In this document: positions 14,784 through 23,919 of the stretch, piece by piece
Layout: every line of letters starts with the position of its first letter
Numbering within the stretch: position 1 is the stretch's first letter
The notes under the pieces: generated by a model
The model's database searches: none
Seen by the model: the letters and a program-made list of their open reading frames with translations, nothing else
What the model was told of the DNA's origin: nothing
Position numbers and translations under genes: made by a program
Assembly (NCBI GenBank): GCA_024998645.1
Contig: JACOEJ010000003.1
Location: forward strand, 1 to 51,443
Length of the DNA stretch: 51,443 bases
From: Nitrospira sp.
Lineage (GTDB): Bacteria; Nitrospirota; Nitrospiria; Nitrospirales; Nitrospiraceae
Reading direction: 5' to 3'

Positions 14784-16222
14784 TGCGTGGCATGGTCTGG
14801 TTCAGACGGGATCTCCGGCTGCACGATCAACCGGCGCTGACGGCGGCCTGCCAGGAGTGCGATGAGGTCCTGCCGATTTTTGTGTTTGATGAACCGCTGC
14901 TCCGGTCCCGTGAGTTCGGTTCTGCCTGCGTGAACTTCATGTTGGGCTGTCTCCAGGAACTCTCGGCATCACTGGCCGGCCGGGGACTCACGCTGCAGTG
15001 GCGGCTGGGTAAACCGGTGGAAGCCGTCGTACAGGCTGCTCGCGAATCGAAGGCCGATGTCGTTTATTGGAATCGCGACTATGAGCCTGCAGCGATCGAA
15101 CGTGACCGCCGGGTGCAGCTCGCGCTTGCTGAGCGGGGCATCCGTACTCAGACATTCAAAGATCATGTGGTCTTTGAGGCGGAGGAGATCCGGGGCGCCA
15201 CAGGAGACCCGTTGCAACGGTACAGTGCCTATCGTGCGCGCTGGTGGGCCAAGTGGCAGGCTTTGAAACCAGCACCTCTGGCGAGCCTCAAGCCCAAGGC
15301 ACCGGTTCCCTTGCGTTCTGGCCCGCCCGCCCTTCCCTCTCCGGTGGAATTGGGGTACGACCGGGTCGTCCCATGGATCGATCCGGGCGAGCGACAGGCG
15401 CAAAGACGGCTGCAGGAGTTTATCGGGAAAGCTGTCCACACCTATGGTGACGGGAGAAATCGGCCTGGGATGGACGGAAGTTCGCGGCTGTCTCCGCATT
15501 TCCGTTTCGGCACATTGTCGGTCCGCACCGCCGTTCATGAGGCCCTGGCCGCTCTCAAAAAAGGCGGACGGGTATCGAGGGCGGATGTGCTCATCTGGGT
15601 CGATGAACTGATCTGGAGAGAATTCTTTCAGCAGGTGCTCTCAGCCTTTCCCCGGGTGGTGAAGGGTCCGTTCCGCGCCGTCGCGGTTCCCCCTGTCCGC
15701 ACACCGGGTCTCGAACGGGACCGGTTGTTTCAGGCCTGGTGTCAGGGAAGAACCGGTTTTCCTATCGTGGATGCGGGCATGCGGCAGTTGAATCAGACGG
15801 GCTGGATGCACAATCGGGTGCGGATGATCGTGGCCTCGTTTCTCATCAAGGATCTGCGCCTCGATTGGCAAAGCGGCGAGCGGTACTTTATGAGCCAGCT
15901 GCTGGATGCTGATGTGGCGGCGAACAATGGAAACTGGCAGTGGTGTGCGGCAACCGGGACAGACGCGATGCGCGGGTATCGTATTTTCAATCCGGCGCTG
16001 CAAAGCAAGAAGTTCGATCCGGACGGCCTCTACATCCGTGCGTATGTTCCGGAACTGGCGCACGTGACGGGCAAGTGGATTCATGAGCCGCATCTGATGA
16101 CGCCCGATGAGCAGGAACGGGCCGGATGCCGGATCGGTGTCGAATACCCCTCGCCTCTTGTGGATCATGCGCAGGCCCGCCGGGAGTATCTGGAACTTGG
16201 CAAGCACACGGTGACGACATGA
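14783..16222 (+). CDS. phr: Deoxyribodipyrimidine photolyase (class I CPD type)
   Basis: This FAD enzyme splits UV-induced pyrimidine dimers using blue light. At 479 residues it has the usual length. The N-terminal antenna-binding domain starts with WFRRDLRLHDQPAL. The FAD domain (about 205-470) shows SRLSPHFRFG, ELIWREFF, FPIVDAGMRQLNQTGWMHNR and NNGNWQWCAATGTDA, which includes the tryptophans used for electron transfer, then RIFNP. It overlaps the genes on both sides by a few bases. Its place behind a CarH/LitR-type promoter matches light-induced photolyases in Vibrio, Pseudomonas and Myxococcus relatives. Confidence 0.96.
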   Translation: MRGMVWFRRDLRLHDQPALTAACQECDEVLPIFVFDEPLLRSREFGSACVNFMLGCLQELSASLAGRGLTLQWRLGKPVEAVVQAARESKADVVYWNRDYEPAAIERDRRVQLALAERGIRTQTFKDHVVFEAEEIRGATGDPLQRYSAYRARWWAKWQALKPAPLASLKPKAPVPLRSGPPALPSPVELGYDRVVPWIDPGERQAQRRLQEFIGKAVHTYGDGRNRPGMDGSSRLSPHFRFGTLSVRTAVHEALAALKKGGRVSRADVLIWVDELIWREFFQQVLSAFPRVVKGPFRAVAVPPVRTPGLERDRLFQAWCQGRTGFPIVDAGMRQLNQTGWMHNRVRMIVASFLIKDLRLDWQSGERYFMSQLLDADVAANNGNWQWCAATGTDAMRGYRIFNPALQSKKFDPDGLYIRAYVPELAHVTGKWIHEPHLMTPDEQERAGCRIGVEYPSPLVDHAQARREYLELGKHTVTT

Positions 16223-17172
16223 CGACCGGACCGCTTCGTCTCGGGATCAGCCGCTGTCTCCTCGGAGACGAAGTCCGGTTCGACGGGGGCCATAAGCGCG
16301 ATAACTTTCTGACCGATGTGCTCGGCCCCTACGTGGAATGGGTCCCGGTCTGTCCGGAGGTTGAGGCAGGACTGGGGACTCCTCGCGAGGCAATGCGGCT
16401 GGTGGGCGATCCAGCGCATCCTCGCCTTCTGACAATCAAGAGCGGGCGAGACCATACGTGGGCGCTGGAGAAGATGACCACGGGCCGCCTCGCGGAACTA
16501 GGGAATCTGGATTTATCGGGGTACGTCTTTAAGAGAGGTTCGCCGAGCTGCGGGGTCGAGCGGGTTCGCGTCTACACGGAACACGCGATGCCGAGCCACA
16601 ATGGCGTGGGGATATTTGCGCGGGCCTTCATCGAGCACTTCCCGTTGATTCCGGTCGAGGAGGAAGGGCGGCTCTGTGATGCGCCGTTGAGAGAGAATTT
16701 TATCGAGCGAGTATTTTGCTATCGCCGCTACCAGGATCTGCTTCGGAACGGAGTCACGAGGCAGGCGGTGGTGCGATTTCATACGATCCACAAGTATCTC
16801 CTGCTGGCCCATAGTGCACAACACTATCAAGCCCTCGGTCGCCTGGTCGGCCAAGCGGAGCATCATCGACCCAAAGAGCTGGCCCTCAAGTATGGGGAGC
16901 TGTTCATGAAGGCGTTAGCCGTGAAGGCGACGGTCCGCAAACATGTCAATGTGCTGCAGCACATTCTGGGCTACTTCAAGACGCAGTTGGGGCCTTCGCA
17001 AAAAACAGAGTTGTTAGGCGTGATCAGCGACTACCATCAGGGGCTGACGCCATTGATCGTGCCGCTCACGCTGATCAAACATTACGTGCATCTCTTTGAC
17101 GTGGGCTATATCCGAGATCAGGTCTATCTCAATCCGCATCCGAAAGAACTTATGTTGCGTAATCATGTGTAG
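16219..17172 (+). CDS. DUF523-DUF1722 fusion protein (YbgA-like)
   Basis: The ATG at 16219 overlaps the photolyase stop. Of 317 residues, about 1-150 form DUF523, with conserved cysteines in ISRCLLGDEVRFDGGHK and FKRGSPSCGVERV. About 190-310 form the helical DUF1722 domain (VVRFHTIHKYLLLAHS...). This two-domain protein is regularly linked with photolyase genes. DUF523-type proteins have been connected with tRNA 2-thiouracil desulfidase (recalled), so a role in thio-nucleoside or DNA repair is possible but not shown here. Confidence 0.92.
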   Translation: MTTGPLRLGISRCLLGDEVRFDGGHKRDNFLTDVLGPYVEWVPVCPEVEAGLGTPREAMRLVGDPAHPRLLTIKSGRDHTWALEKMTTGRLAELGNLDLSGYVFKRGSPSCGVERVRVYTEHAMPSHNGVGIFARAFIEHFPLIPVEEEGRLCDAPLRENFIERVFCYRRYQDLLRNGVTRQAVVRFHTIHKYLLLAHSAQHYQALGRLVGQAEHHRPKELALKYGELFMKALAVKATVRKHVNVLQHILGYFKTQLGPSQKTELLGVISDYHQGLTPLIVPLTLIKHYVHLFDVGYIRDQVYLNPHPKELMLRNHV

Positions 17173-17184
17173 AGAGGAACCGCC

Positions 17185-17556
17185 ATGCCGCATGTCGTCA
17201 TAGAAGAAGCCGGAGATTTGCAGGGGCTTTATCAGGCCTTCGTTCCGACGATGCATCGAGCGGGGACTGACATCCTGAAAGTGCAGGAGTTTTATGTGGG
17301 CCGGAGCGGGAAGGAAGCCTTGCTGGAGTCGGTGGCGATTGAGCAAGGCGTCGCGCGCAGTTTCTTTGTCCTACTCAAACGACACGAGCGCTCCATTACC
17401 GTCCGTCTCTTGCCGGCCACCGATCCTGAAAAGACTCCGGCGGTGAAGCAGGTGATGGCATTAATAGCCGGATTCATTCGGACTGTGTACCCAGCGAGTC
17501 ACTATGGGAAGACCAATCTTCAGGAGTACTTGAACGTGACGACAGGCTCGAACTGA
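17185..17556 (+). CDS. Hypothetical 123-residue soluble protein
   Basis: It begins 12 bases after the DUF523/DUF1722 gene behind GAGAGGAACC. No signal peptide or membrane segment is visible. The sequence alternates strands and helices: VQEFYVGRSGKEALLESVAIEQG, a strand pair FFVLLKRHERSITVRLLP, and an amphipathic helix near 90-110. I do not recognise a family. The compact alpha/beta pattern and the conserved-looking operon position support a real gene. Confidence 0.7.
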   Translation: MPHVVIEEAGDLQGLYQAFVPTMHRAGTDILKVQEFYVGRSGKEALLESVAIEQGVARSFFVLLKRHERSITVRLLPATDPEKTPAVKQVMALIAGFIRTVYPASHYGKTNLQEYLNVTTGSN

Positions 17557-17585
17557 GCAAGAGAATCAACCGGAGGAGTGATGAC

Positions 17586-18095
17586 ATGACGGTCGCCAGA
17601 CGCGGTGTAATTTTAGTGGGTCACGGCGGCATTCCCAAAGGATGCCCGCAGGAATTGGTCACGAAACTGAAACGGCTGGAGGCTCAGCGGCGTGCCGCGA
17701 AGCTTCCGCCGACGGCGGAAGAGATCGAGTTAGATACTAAGATTCGCCAGATGCCGAGGACGCCGGAGACGGATCCGTATCAATCCGGACTTGAAGCGGT
17801 CGCAGCTCAGTTGCGGGCCAACTTAGGAGATGTGTTGTTCGCCGTGGCGTACAACGAGTTTTGTGCACCGACGTTGGAAGCGTCGGTGGAGGAACTCGTC
17901 AAGAAGGGAGCGACCCACATCACCGTGACGACGACGATGTTCACGCCGGGCGGTTCACATTCGGAGGTTGAGATTCCGGAAATCCTTGATCATCTGCGGC
18001 CACAGTATCCCGGGGTCGAACTCCTTTATGCCTGGCCGTTCGATCTACAGCTGGTCGCGAGCACGTTGGCGGAGCAGGTGAAGCGGTTTTCATGA
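17586..18095 (+). CDS. CbiX/SirB-like chelatase-fold protein
   Basis: The product is 169 residues. It opens with the chelatase-type strand RRGVILVGHGG, in which the histidine corresponds to the metal-inserting residue of sirohydrochlorin chelatases. Later segments, LEASVEELVKKGATHITVTTTMFTPGGSHSEVEIPEIL, match the second half of a single CbiX domain including its second histidine. A charged helical insert (about 20-60) replaces the usual short loop. It could bind a tetrapyrrole or metal. Its presence in an operon run by a probable B12 sensor is notable, but a chelatase role is inference. Confidence 0.75.
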   Translation: MTVARRGVILVGHGGIPKGCPQELVTKLKRLEAQRRAAKLPPTAEEIELDTKIRQMPRTPETDPYQSGLEAVAAQLRANLGDVLFAVAYNEFCAPTLEASVEELVKKGATHITVTTTMFTPGGSHSEVEIPEILDHLRPQYPGVELLYAWPFDLQLVASTLAEQVKRFS

Positions 18096-18146
18096 CGATG
18101 TCTCAGGCGGCATCCGGACACGCGCCTCTGTTTGGAGAGTAAGCCC

Positions 18147-19211
18147 ATGGAATATCTCACTCGACTTGCATTGAACCAGGCCGAACAGGGGCTGGTACCA
18201 GACGTGGCGATCCGATGGGGGATTCGGCAGTTGCTCAAACAGCGCCTCCAGGAGATCCGGTCAGGTGACGCTGCGGCTGCGGCACAGCGGGAAATGCGAT
18301 TTATCGAGGAGATACGCCGTTCGCCCATCGCCGTGCTGCCGGAGAAGGCCAATGATCAGCACTACGAGGTCCCGGTTGAGTTCTTCCGGCAGGTCCTCGG
18401 GCCTCACCTGAAATACAGCAGCGCATTCTGGCCCACCAACGCGACGACCCTAGACCAGGCAGAAGCCGCCGGTCTGCGTGAGTCCTGTCTGCATGCGGGC
18501 CTGATGAACGGGCAGACGATTCTGGAACTCGGATGCGGCTGGGGCTCCCTTACGTTGTGGATGGCTGAGCACTACCCAGACAGCCGTATCACGGCGGTCT
18601 CCAATTCCCGCTCGCAGCGGGCTTACATCGAGGCCCAAGCCAGAGAACGCGGTCTGCAGAACCGGGTTCGGGTGGTGACCTGCGACATGAACACGTTCGA
18701 GATCGACCCCGGGCAATTCGATCGGGTGGTGTCGGTGGAAATGTTCGAACATATGCGTAACTGGCCTGACCTATTTGCGCGCGTCCGACGATGGCTGAAA
18801 CCGGGCGGCCAGTTCTTCATGCACGTGTTCGTGCATCGTGCTACTTCGTACCTGTTCGAAGACCGGGGACCCGCCGACTGGATGAGTCGTCAGTTTTTCA
18901 CGGGCGGGATGATGCCCGGCGATGGCCTGCCGCTGGCTTGTCAGGACCATCTCGCCTGTGTGGCCCGCTGGCGGTGGGACGGCACGCACTATGAGAAGAC
19001 GGCCAACGCCTGGCTGGCCAATATGGATGCCGCCCGCGAGACACTCTGGCCCGTGATCGAGCGGGTCTACGGCAAGGCCCATGCGCAAGCCTGGTGGGGA
19101 CGGTGGCGTATCTTCTTTATGGCCTGTGCCGAGCTGTTCGGCTATGAGGAGGGCCGGCAGTGGGGCGTCAGTCACTATCTCTTCGAAAGACCGGCGGTGA
19201 GTGCGTCATGA
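18147..19211 (+). CDS. Cyclopropane-fatty-acid-synthase-like SAM methyltransferase 1
   Basis: ATG 18147, behind GGAGAG, gives 354 residues. An N-terminal helical part (about 1-65) leads to HYEVPVEFFRQVLGPHLKYSSAFW, the substrate region of CFA-like enzymes. The SAM motif LELGCGWGSLTLWMAE lies at about 125, followed by SNSRSQRAYI and the acidic motif VVSVEMFEHM. The C-terminal YEKTANAWLANMD belongs to the subfamily found beside photolyases. It may methylate a membrane lipid or another acceptor rather than make cyclopropane rings. It is coupled by ATGA to the next gene. Confidence 0.88.
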   Translation: MEYLTRLALNQAEQGLVPDVAIRWGIRQLLKQRLQEIRSGDAAAAAQREMRFIEEIRRSPIAVLPEKANDQHYEVPVEFFRQVLGPHLKYSSAFWPTNATTLDQAEAAGLRESCLHAGLMNGQTILELGCGWGSLTLWMAEHYPDSRITAVSNSRSQRAYIEAQARERGLQNRVRVVTCDMNTFEIDPGQFDRVVSVEMFEHMRNWPDLFARVRRWLKPGGQFFMHVFVHRATSYLFEDRGPADWMSRQFFTGGMMPGDGLPLACQDHLACVARWRWDGTHYEKTANAWLANMDAARETLWPVIERVYGKAHAQAWWGRWRIFFMACAELFGYEEGRQWGVSHYLFERPAVSAS

Positions 19212-19759
19212 AGATGAGCACCACGATGATCGTGAGCAACTTTGTGCTCTTTCAGATCGGCTGGTTTGCATGCGTGTGGAGCGCCGCGGTGCACCAGCCC
19301 TGGATCGGCCTGCTGGTGACGACGGGGGTGGTGGCCGCGCATGTGCTTCGTGCTCCCCTGCCGATGGCGGAACTCACACTGGTATTCCTGGCGCTCGCCT
19401 TGGGACTCGTCTTCGATAGCCTGTTGGTATGGCAGGGCTGGCTTCGATATTCCTCGGGAATCGTGATCCAAAACATTGCCCCGTATTGGATCGTAGCGTT
19501 GTGGGGGCTCTTCGCAACCCTCTTGAATGTTTCGTTGCGTTGGATGAGGGGGCGTTGGGTCATCGCGGTTGTGTTTGGAGCCGCCGGGGGTCCTGCCGCC
19601 TATTATGGCGGCCTCCGACTTGGGGCGCTGGAATTCGGCAATATGCCCGCGGGACTGTTAGCTCTGGCCATCGGCTGGGCGGTGCTGACGCCGCTGCTGC
19701 TGGCGTTATCGGCTCGCTTTGACGGCTATGCCGGCCTGCTGGAGAAGAAGACGTCGTGA
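19208..19759 (+). CDS. DUF2878 membrane protein
   Basis: ATG 19208 overlaps the preceding stop. The product is 183 residues with about six hydrophobic segments. The first contains the DUF2878 pattern NFVLFQIGWFACVW...QPWIGLL, followed by a helix FLALALGLVFDSLLVWQGW and the charged turn near LRWMRGRW. The family has no assigned function but is found in photolyase/CFA clusters. It ends coupled (GTGA) to the DUF1295 gene. A short fragment resembling its first helix recurs at 25217-25396. Confidence 0.85.
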   Translation: MKMSTTMIVSNFVLFQIGWFACVWSAAVHQPWIGLLVTTGVVAAHVLRAPLPMAELTLVFLALALGLVFDSLLVWQGWLRYSSGIVIQNIAPYWIVALWGLFATLLNVSLRWMRGRWVIAVVFGAAGGPAAYYGGLRLGALEFGNMPAGLLALAIGWAVLTPLLLALSARFDGYAGLLEKKTS

Positions 19760-20565
19760 GTCTATCGCTCTATTTCTTAGGACTGGTTTCAACGCTGGGT
19801 TTGGCGACGCTGACGTGGGTGGTCAGCGTCCTCAAGCGCGATGTGAGCATCGTGGACGGCGTGTGGGCCTTGATGCTCCTCGCCGCCGCGGCGGTGTACG
19901 CCACCGGTGCGGAGCCCTATACGGGACGGATGACGCTCATCCTGACGCTGGTTGTGCTGTGGGCCGTGCGCCTGTCAGGTCATATCATCCATCGCAACTG
20001 GGGTGAGCCCGAAGACCGGCGTTATCGAGATATCCGCCAGAAATACGAACCCAATTTCGCATTGAAGAGTCTTGGCCTCATTTTCTGGTTTCAGGCGGGA
20101 CTGGCGTGGATCATCTCCATGCCTCTGTGGCCGGCTCTCACCGTACCGGTCGATGGAGGGGCATGGGATGTACTGGCGGTGACGGTATGGACCGTCGGCA
20201 TGATCTTCGAAGGCGTTGGAGATTGGCAGTTGTCACGGTTCAAGGCCGACCCGGCGAACCACGGCAAGGTGATGGACCGCGGACTCTGGCGCTACACACG
20301 GCATCCCAACTACTTCGGCGAATGCCTGATCTGGTGGGGCTTCTCTCTCTTTGCGCTGCCGGCCGGGGCCTGGTGGACGGTCGTGGGGCCGCTGCTCCTC
20401 ACATACATGCTCTTGAAATTCTCAGGCGTGACCTTGGTGGAGCAGACCATCGTCGAGCGGCGACCGGCATATCGAGAGTACATCGCAAGGACCAATGCCT
20501 TCATTCCCGGTCCGCCGAAACAGGGTGTGCAGGCCTCCATTCCAGGAAACAGACGTCATGATTAG
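19756..20565 (+). CDS. DUF1295 membrane protein (steroid-reductase/ICMT-like)
   Basis: It starts with GTG at 19756 inside the stop overlap. The product has 269 residues and about six transmembrane helices. The C-terminal motif RGLWRYTRHPNYFGECLIWWG is diagnostic for DUF1295 and for NADPH- or SAM-binding reductases and methyltransferases of the 5-alpha-reductase/ICMT group. The central LSRFKADPANHGKVMDRG precedes it. In this context it could act on unsaturated or methylated acyl chains; the substrate is not known. Confidence 0.92.
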   Translation: MSLSLYFLGLVSTLGLATLTWVVSVLKRDVSIVDGVWALMLLAAAAVYATGAEPYTGRMTLILTLVVLWAVRLSGHIIHRNWGEPEDRRYRDIRQKYEPNFALKSLGLIFWFQAGLAWIISMPLWPALTVPVDGGAWDVLAVTVWTVGMIFEGVGDWQLSRFKADPANHGKVMDRGLWRYTRHPNYFGECLIWWGFSLFALPAGAWWTVVGPLLLTYMLLKFSGVTLVEQTIVERRPAYREYIARTNAFIPGPPKQGVQASIPGNRRHD

Positions 20566-21229
20566 CGCGTATTCCGTGACCAGCGGGTTTCGTATCGCGG
20601 TGGCCCTTCTCGGACTTCTGACGTGCCTTGGAAGCGCCTCCCAACAGGCTTGGAGCGCCAGCTCGCAGACCTATGACTTCAAGGTCTTCCTCGGCAAGGA
20701 TGAAATCGGACGCCAGCGCTTTGACGTCTCTTCGGAAGGCGACCGGACCCAGGTCCGGGTAGACGCGCAGTTCAAGGTCAAGTTCCTGTACATCACGGTC
20801 TACACCTATCGGCATACCAATGTCGAAACATGGGAGGGAACGTGCCTACGCGAGATTCGCGCGGAGACGGATGATAACGGCGATGCTTTCTTTGTGAACG
20901 GAATATTTCGGAACGGTCAGTTGCAGGTTCAGACACAGGCCGGGAACTGGGCCGGCGAAGGATGTATCAAGACCTTTGCCTACTGGAACCCTGAGTGGAT
21001 CAAGAGCGAGCGATTGCTGAATTCGCAGACCGGCGAACATCAGCCGGTGTCTATTCTTGCGGTGGGTGAAGAAACGATCCCCGTGCAGGGAGTTCCGACG
21101 CGAGCCATTCACCGCCGGATCGTTACGGATAAGTTCGCGGTCGATCTCTGGTACACCTTGAACGGCAGATGGGTCGCGCTTCAATCCACCACGAAGAAGG
21201 GTGACACCCTTCGCTATACGCTCCAGTGA
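20558..21229 (+). CDS. Exported DUF6134-family protein
   Basis: ATG 20558 overlaps the DUF1295 stop by 8 bases. The 223-residue product has a hydrophobic export segment (about 10-32, ending AWSASSQ). The mature part is predicted all-beta and starts YDFKVFLGKDEIGRQRFDV, like DUF6134 proteins. A barrel that carries a lipid or other hydrophobic ligand in the envelope is possible. The gene belongs to the tightly coupled lipid block and precedes a lipocalin by 7 bases. Confidence 0.8.
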   Translation: MISAYSVTSGFRIAVALLGLLTCLGSASQQAWSASSQTYDFKVFLGKDEIGRQRFDVSSEGDRTQVRVDAQFKVKFLYITVYTYRHTNVETWEGTCLREIRAETDDNGDAFFVNGIFRNGQLQVQTQAGNWAGEGCIKTFAYWNPEWIKSERLLNSQTGEHQPVSILAVGEETIPVQGVPTRAIHRRIVTDKFAVDLWYTLNGRWVALQSTTKKGDTLRYTLQ

Positions 21230-21236
21230 GGACCCC

Positions 21237-21767
21237 ATGTCATCTGTGAGGCCATCATTCTTCATGCCCGTTGCGCTGCTCGTACTCGCAGCCTGCAGCA
21301 GCCCGCCACCCATTCACATCGCGACGGCCGTGGACTTGGAGCGGTTCATGGGGGACTGGTATGTCATCGCCAATATTCCAACCTTTATTGAGACGAACGC
21401 CTACAACGCCATGGAGTCCTATCGCCTGGCCGGGGATGGCACCGTGGCCACGACCTTCAGCTTCCGCGAGGGCGGATTTGAGGGCGTGCGCAAGACCTAT
21501 CATCCGACCGGTTATATCATCGACAGGCAATCGAATGCCGTCTGGGGTATGCAATTCATCTGGCCGATCAAGTCCGACTATCGCATCATCTTTGTAGACG
21601 ATTCGTACAGTCAGACGGTCATCGGAAGAACCGCGCGTGATTATGTCTGGTTGATGGCGCGAACCGCTCAGATTTCTGATCCGGACTATCAGCGGTTTCT
21701 CACGTTCATCGCCCAGGAAGGCTACGATGTTTCCAAGGTCCGTAGGGTCCCGCAAAGGTGGAACTAG
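21237..21767 (+). CDS. blc: Lipocalin lipoprotein (Blc-like)
   Basis: This 176-residue lipoprotein has the lipobox LAACSS (cysteine near residue 20). The lipocalin fold begins with the signature FMGDWYVIANIPTFIE, continues with the strands YRLAGDGTVATTFSFREG and ends with RDYVWLMART and DPDYQRFL. Blc-type lipocalins sit on the outer membrane and bind fatty acids or lysophospholipids. Light- or stress-induced lipocalins are frequent in LitR clusters. It closes the first coupled lipid block; 104 bases follow before the FAD gene. Confidence 0.93.
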   Translation: MSSVRPSFFMPVALLVLAACSSPPPIHIATAVDLERFMGDWYVIANIPTFIETNAYNAMESYRLAGDGTVATTFSFREGGFEGVRKTYHPTGYIIDRQSNAVWGMQFIWPIKSDYRIIFVDDSYSQTVIGRTARDYVWLMARTAQISDPDYQRFLTFIAQEGYDVSKVRRVPQRWN

Positions 21768-21871
21768 TGTAGGCCAGGAAGTAATGGAATCATACCAGGC
21801 GTCGAGGCTGTGGCGGCCTATATTGCGATCTAGCCTGGTCCGGACCCGATCAACGAGTTGCTGAAGGTCGT

Positions 21872-23131
21872 ATGAAGATAGCGATTGTCGGTACAGGCAT
21901 CTCCGGAATGGTCGCGGCCTACCTGCTTCACCGGGATCATGAGCTCACCGTGTTCGAGGCGGCTGACTATATCGGAGGACACACGAACACGATCGACGTG
22001 CAAATGAATGGCCGGACTTATGCGGTCGACACGGGATTCATCGTCTTCAACGACTGGACCTACCCGAATTTTATTGCGCTGTTGAAGAAGCTCGGAGTCG
22101 AATCGCAGGCGAGCGACATGAGTTTCAGCGTGAAGTGCGAGCAGACCGGTCTGGAGTACAACGGCACGTCGATGAACACCCTCTTCGCCCAGCGCCAAAA
22201 TCTGCTCCGGCCGTCGTTCTATCGCATGATCCGCGACATCCTCCGCTTCAATCGTGAGGCGCTGGACCTGCTTGATGAACCGGAGCCCGGCCCCTCGCTC
22301 GGTTCGTACCTCACCGCGAAGAGCTATTCGCGGGAGTTTATTGAGCAGTACATTGTTCCGATGGGAGCGGCGATCTGGTCAGCGGATCAGGCGACGATGC
22401 ATGAGTTTCCGGCGCGCTATCTGGTGAAGTTCTTCAAGAACCACGGCATGCTGTCTGTGAACGAGCGTCCTACCTGGAGGGTGATCAAGGGCGGCTCGCA
22501 ACGTTATATGGAGAGGCTGATCGCGCCGTTTCGGGACCGCATTCAGCAGAGCGCGCCGGTCGAGTCCGTCGTCCGCCACTCAGACTCGGTCGAGATCCGT
22601 TTGACGCAGGAAGGGGTCGGGCGCACGATGCGGTTCGACCATGTGATCATTGCGGCACATAGCGATCAGGCTCTTTCGATGCTGGCGGATCCCTCACCGA
22701 CGGAGAGAGAGATTCTCGGCGCAATTCCCTATCACGATAATGAAGCGGTACTCCATACCGACGCCTCGCTCCTCCCCCGTCGCAAACTGGCCTGGGCTGC
22801 CTGGAACTATCATCTCTTGCCGAATCAACCGGACCGTGCGGTGGTGACCTACCATATGAACCGTCTGCAGGGCCTGACGGCATCCCATGAGTTCTGCGTC
22901 ACGTTGAATCATACGCAGGCCATCGATCCCAGGAAGATCATTCGGCGGATCACCTATCACCATCCGGTCTATTCCCCTGCCGCCGTCGCGGCGCAAAAGC
23001 GGCACAGTGAGATCAGCGGCGTGAACCGGACGTCGTATTGCGGGGCCTATTGGGGGTTCGGTTTTCACGAGGACGGGGTTAAGAGCGCCCTGGCGGTCTG
23101 CAGGCCCTTCGGAAAGGATCTGTCGTCATGA
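21872..23131 (+). CDS. FAD-dependent amine-oxidase-like oxidoreductase (desaturase family)
   Basis: The 419-residue product opens with a Rossmann FAD motif VGTGISG (6-12) and the ribose-binding glutamate E29 in VFEAADYIGGHTNT. VDTGFIVFNDWTYPNF and the C-terminal YCGAYWGFGFHEDGVKSA are typical of the NAD/FAD-binding protein that always accompanies DUF1365 and a CFA-type enzyme. In Rhodobacter such genes belong to the singlet-oxygen response and are linked with unusual fatty acids (recalled), so oxidation or desaturation of a methylated acyl chain is plausible. It is coupled to DUF1365 by ATGA. The 104-base leader contains an inverted ACCAGGC/GCCTGGT pair. Confidence 0.92.
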   Translation: MKIAIVGTGISGMVAAYLLHRDHELTVFEAADYIGGHTNTIDVQMNGRTYAVDTGFIVFNDWTYPNFIALLKKLGVESQASDMSFSVKCEQTGLEYNGTSMNTLFAQRQNLLRPSFYRMIRDILRFNREALDLLDEPEPGPSLGSYLTAKSYSREFIEQYIVPMGAAIWSADQATMHEFPARYLVKFFKNHGMLSVNERPTWRVIKGGSQRYMERLIAPFRDRIQQSAPVESVVRHSDSVEIRLTQEGVGRTMRFDHVIIAAHSDQALSMLADPSPTEREILGAIPYHDNEAVLHTDASLLPRRKLAWAAWNYHLLPNQPDRAVVTYHMNRLQGLTASHEFCVTLNHTQAIDPRKIIRRITYHHPVYSPAAVAAQKRHSEISGVNRTSYCGAYWGFGFHEDGVKSALAVCRPFGKDLSS

Positions 23132-23919
23132 ACAGTTGTATCTATACAGGGACGGTTCGACACCGGCGTGTCAACCCGGTGCCCCATGCGTTCACCTATC
23201 GGCTCTTCATGATGTATCTGGATCTGGGCGAGCTGCCGGCGGTGTTTCAGCAGCGCTGGCTGTGGTCTGTGGATCGTCCCAATGTGGCGTCGTTCCGGCG
23301 GAGCGATCATATCGGCGATCCGGGGACGCCCCTGGATGGTTCTATCCGGGCACTCGTCGCGGAGCGCACGGGGCAGACCCCGGCCGGTCCGATCAGGCTG
23401 CTCACTCATTGTCGCTATTTCGGCTATGTTTTCAATCCGGTGAGCTTCTTCTTTTGTTACGACGGGTCCGGGGAACGCGTCGAGGCGATCGTGGCGGAGA
23501 TCACGAATACTCCGTGGGGCGAACGTCACTGTTATGTGCTCGGCGAAAGGGACAACCTTGCGGCCGGTTCACGCAAGCGGTTTCATCTCGACAAAGTATT
23601 TCATATTTCTCCCTTTATCGACATGGACGTGGCCTATGACTGGCGGTTCACCGAACCGACGAGGCAGCTGGCGATTCATATGGAGAATCTGCGCGATGGG
23701 CATCCCTTCTTTGACGCGACGATGGTGTTGCAGAGGAAGGAGCTGTCCGGCAGCGCACTAGCGCAGGTACTGGTCCAATACCCCCTGATGACGGCCAAGG
23801 TCATCGGTGCGATTCATTGGCAGGCATTGAGGCTCTGGATGAAGGGGGTGCCATTTCTTTCACATCCGAAGAAACGGAAGGAGGCGTCGCCCGTGGCGAC
23901 GAATCACCTACACCTATGA
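23128..23919 (+). CDS. DUF1365-family protein
   Basis: The product is 263 residues. The family signature is clear: N-terminal YTGTVRHRRVNPVPHAFTYRLFMMYLDL, then LLTHCRYFGYVFNPVSFFFCYD and TNTPWGERHCYVL, and KVFHISPFIDMDVAYDW. DUF1365 has no assigned reaction, but it is always found between an FAD oxidoreductase and a CFA-type methyltransferase, as here. The start overlaps the preceding stop and the stop overlaps the next ATG, so all three proteins are probably made in equal amounts. Confidence 0.94.
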   Translation: MNSCIYTGTVRHRRVNPVPHAFTYRLFMMYLDLGELPAVFQQRWLWSVDRPNVASFRRSDHIGDPGTPLDGSIRALVAERTGQTPAGPIRLLTHCRYFGYVFNPVSFFFCYDGSGERVEAIVAEITNTPWGERHCYVLGERDNLAAGSRKRFHLDKVFHISPFIDMDVAYDWRFTEPTRQLAIHMENLRDGHPFFDATMVLQRKELSGSALAQVLVQYPLMTAKVIGAIHWQALRLWMKGVPFLSHPKKRKEASPVATNHLHL

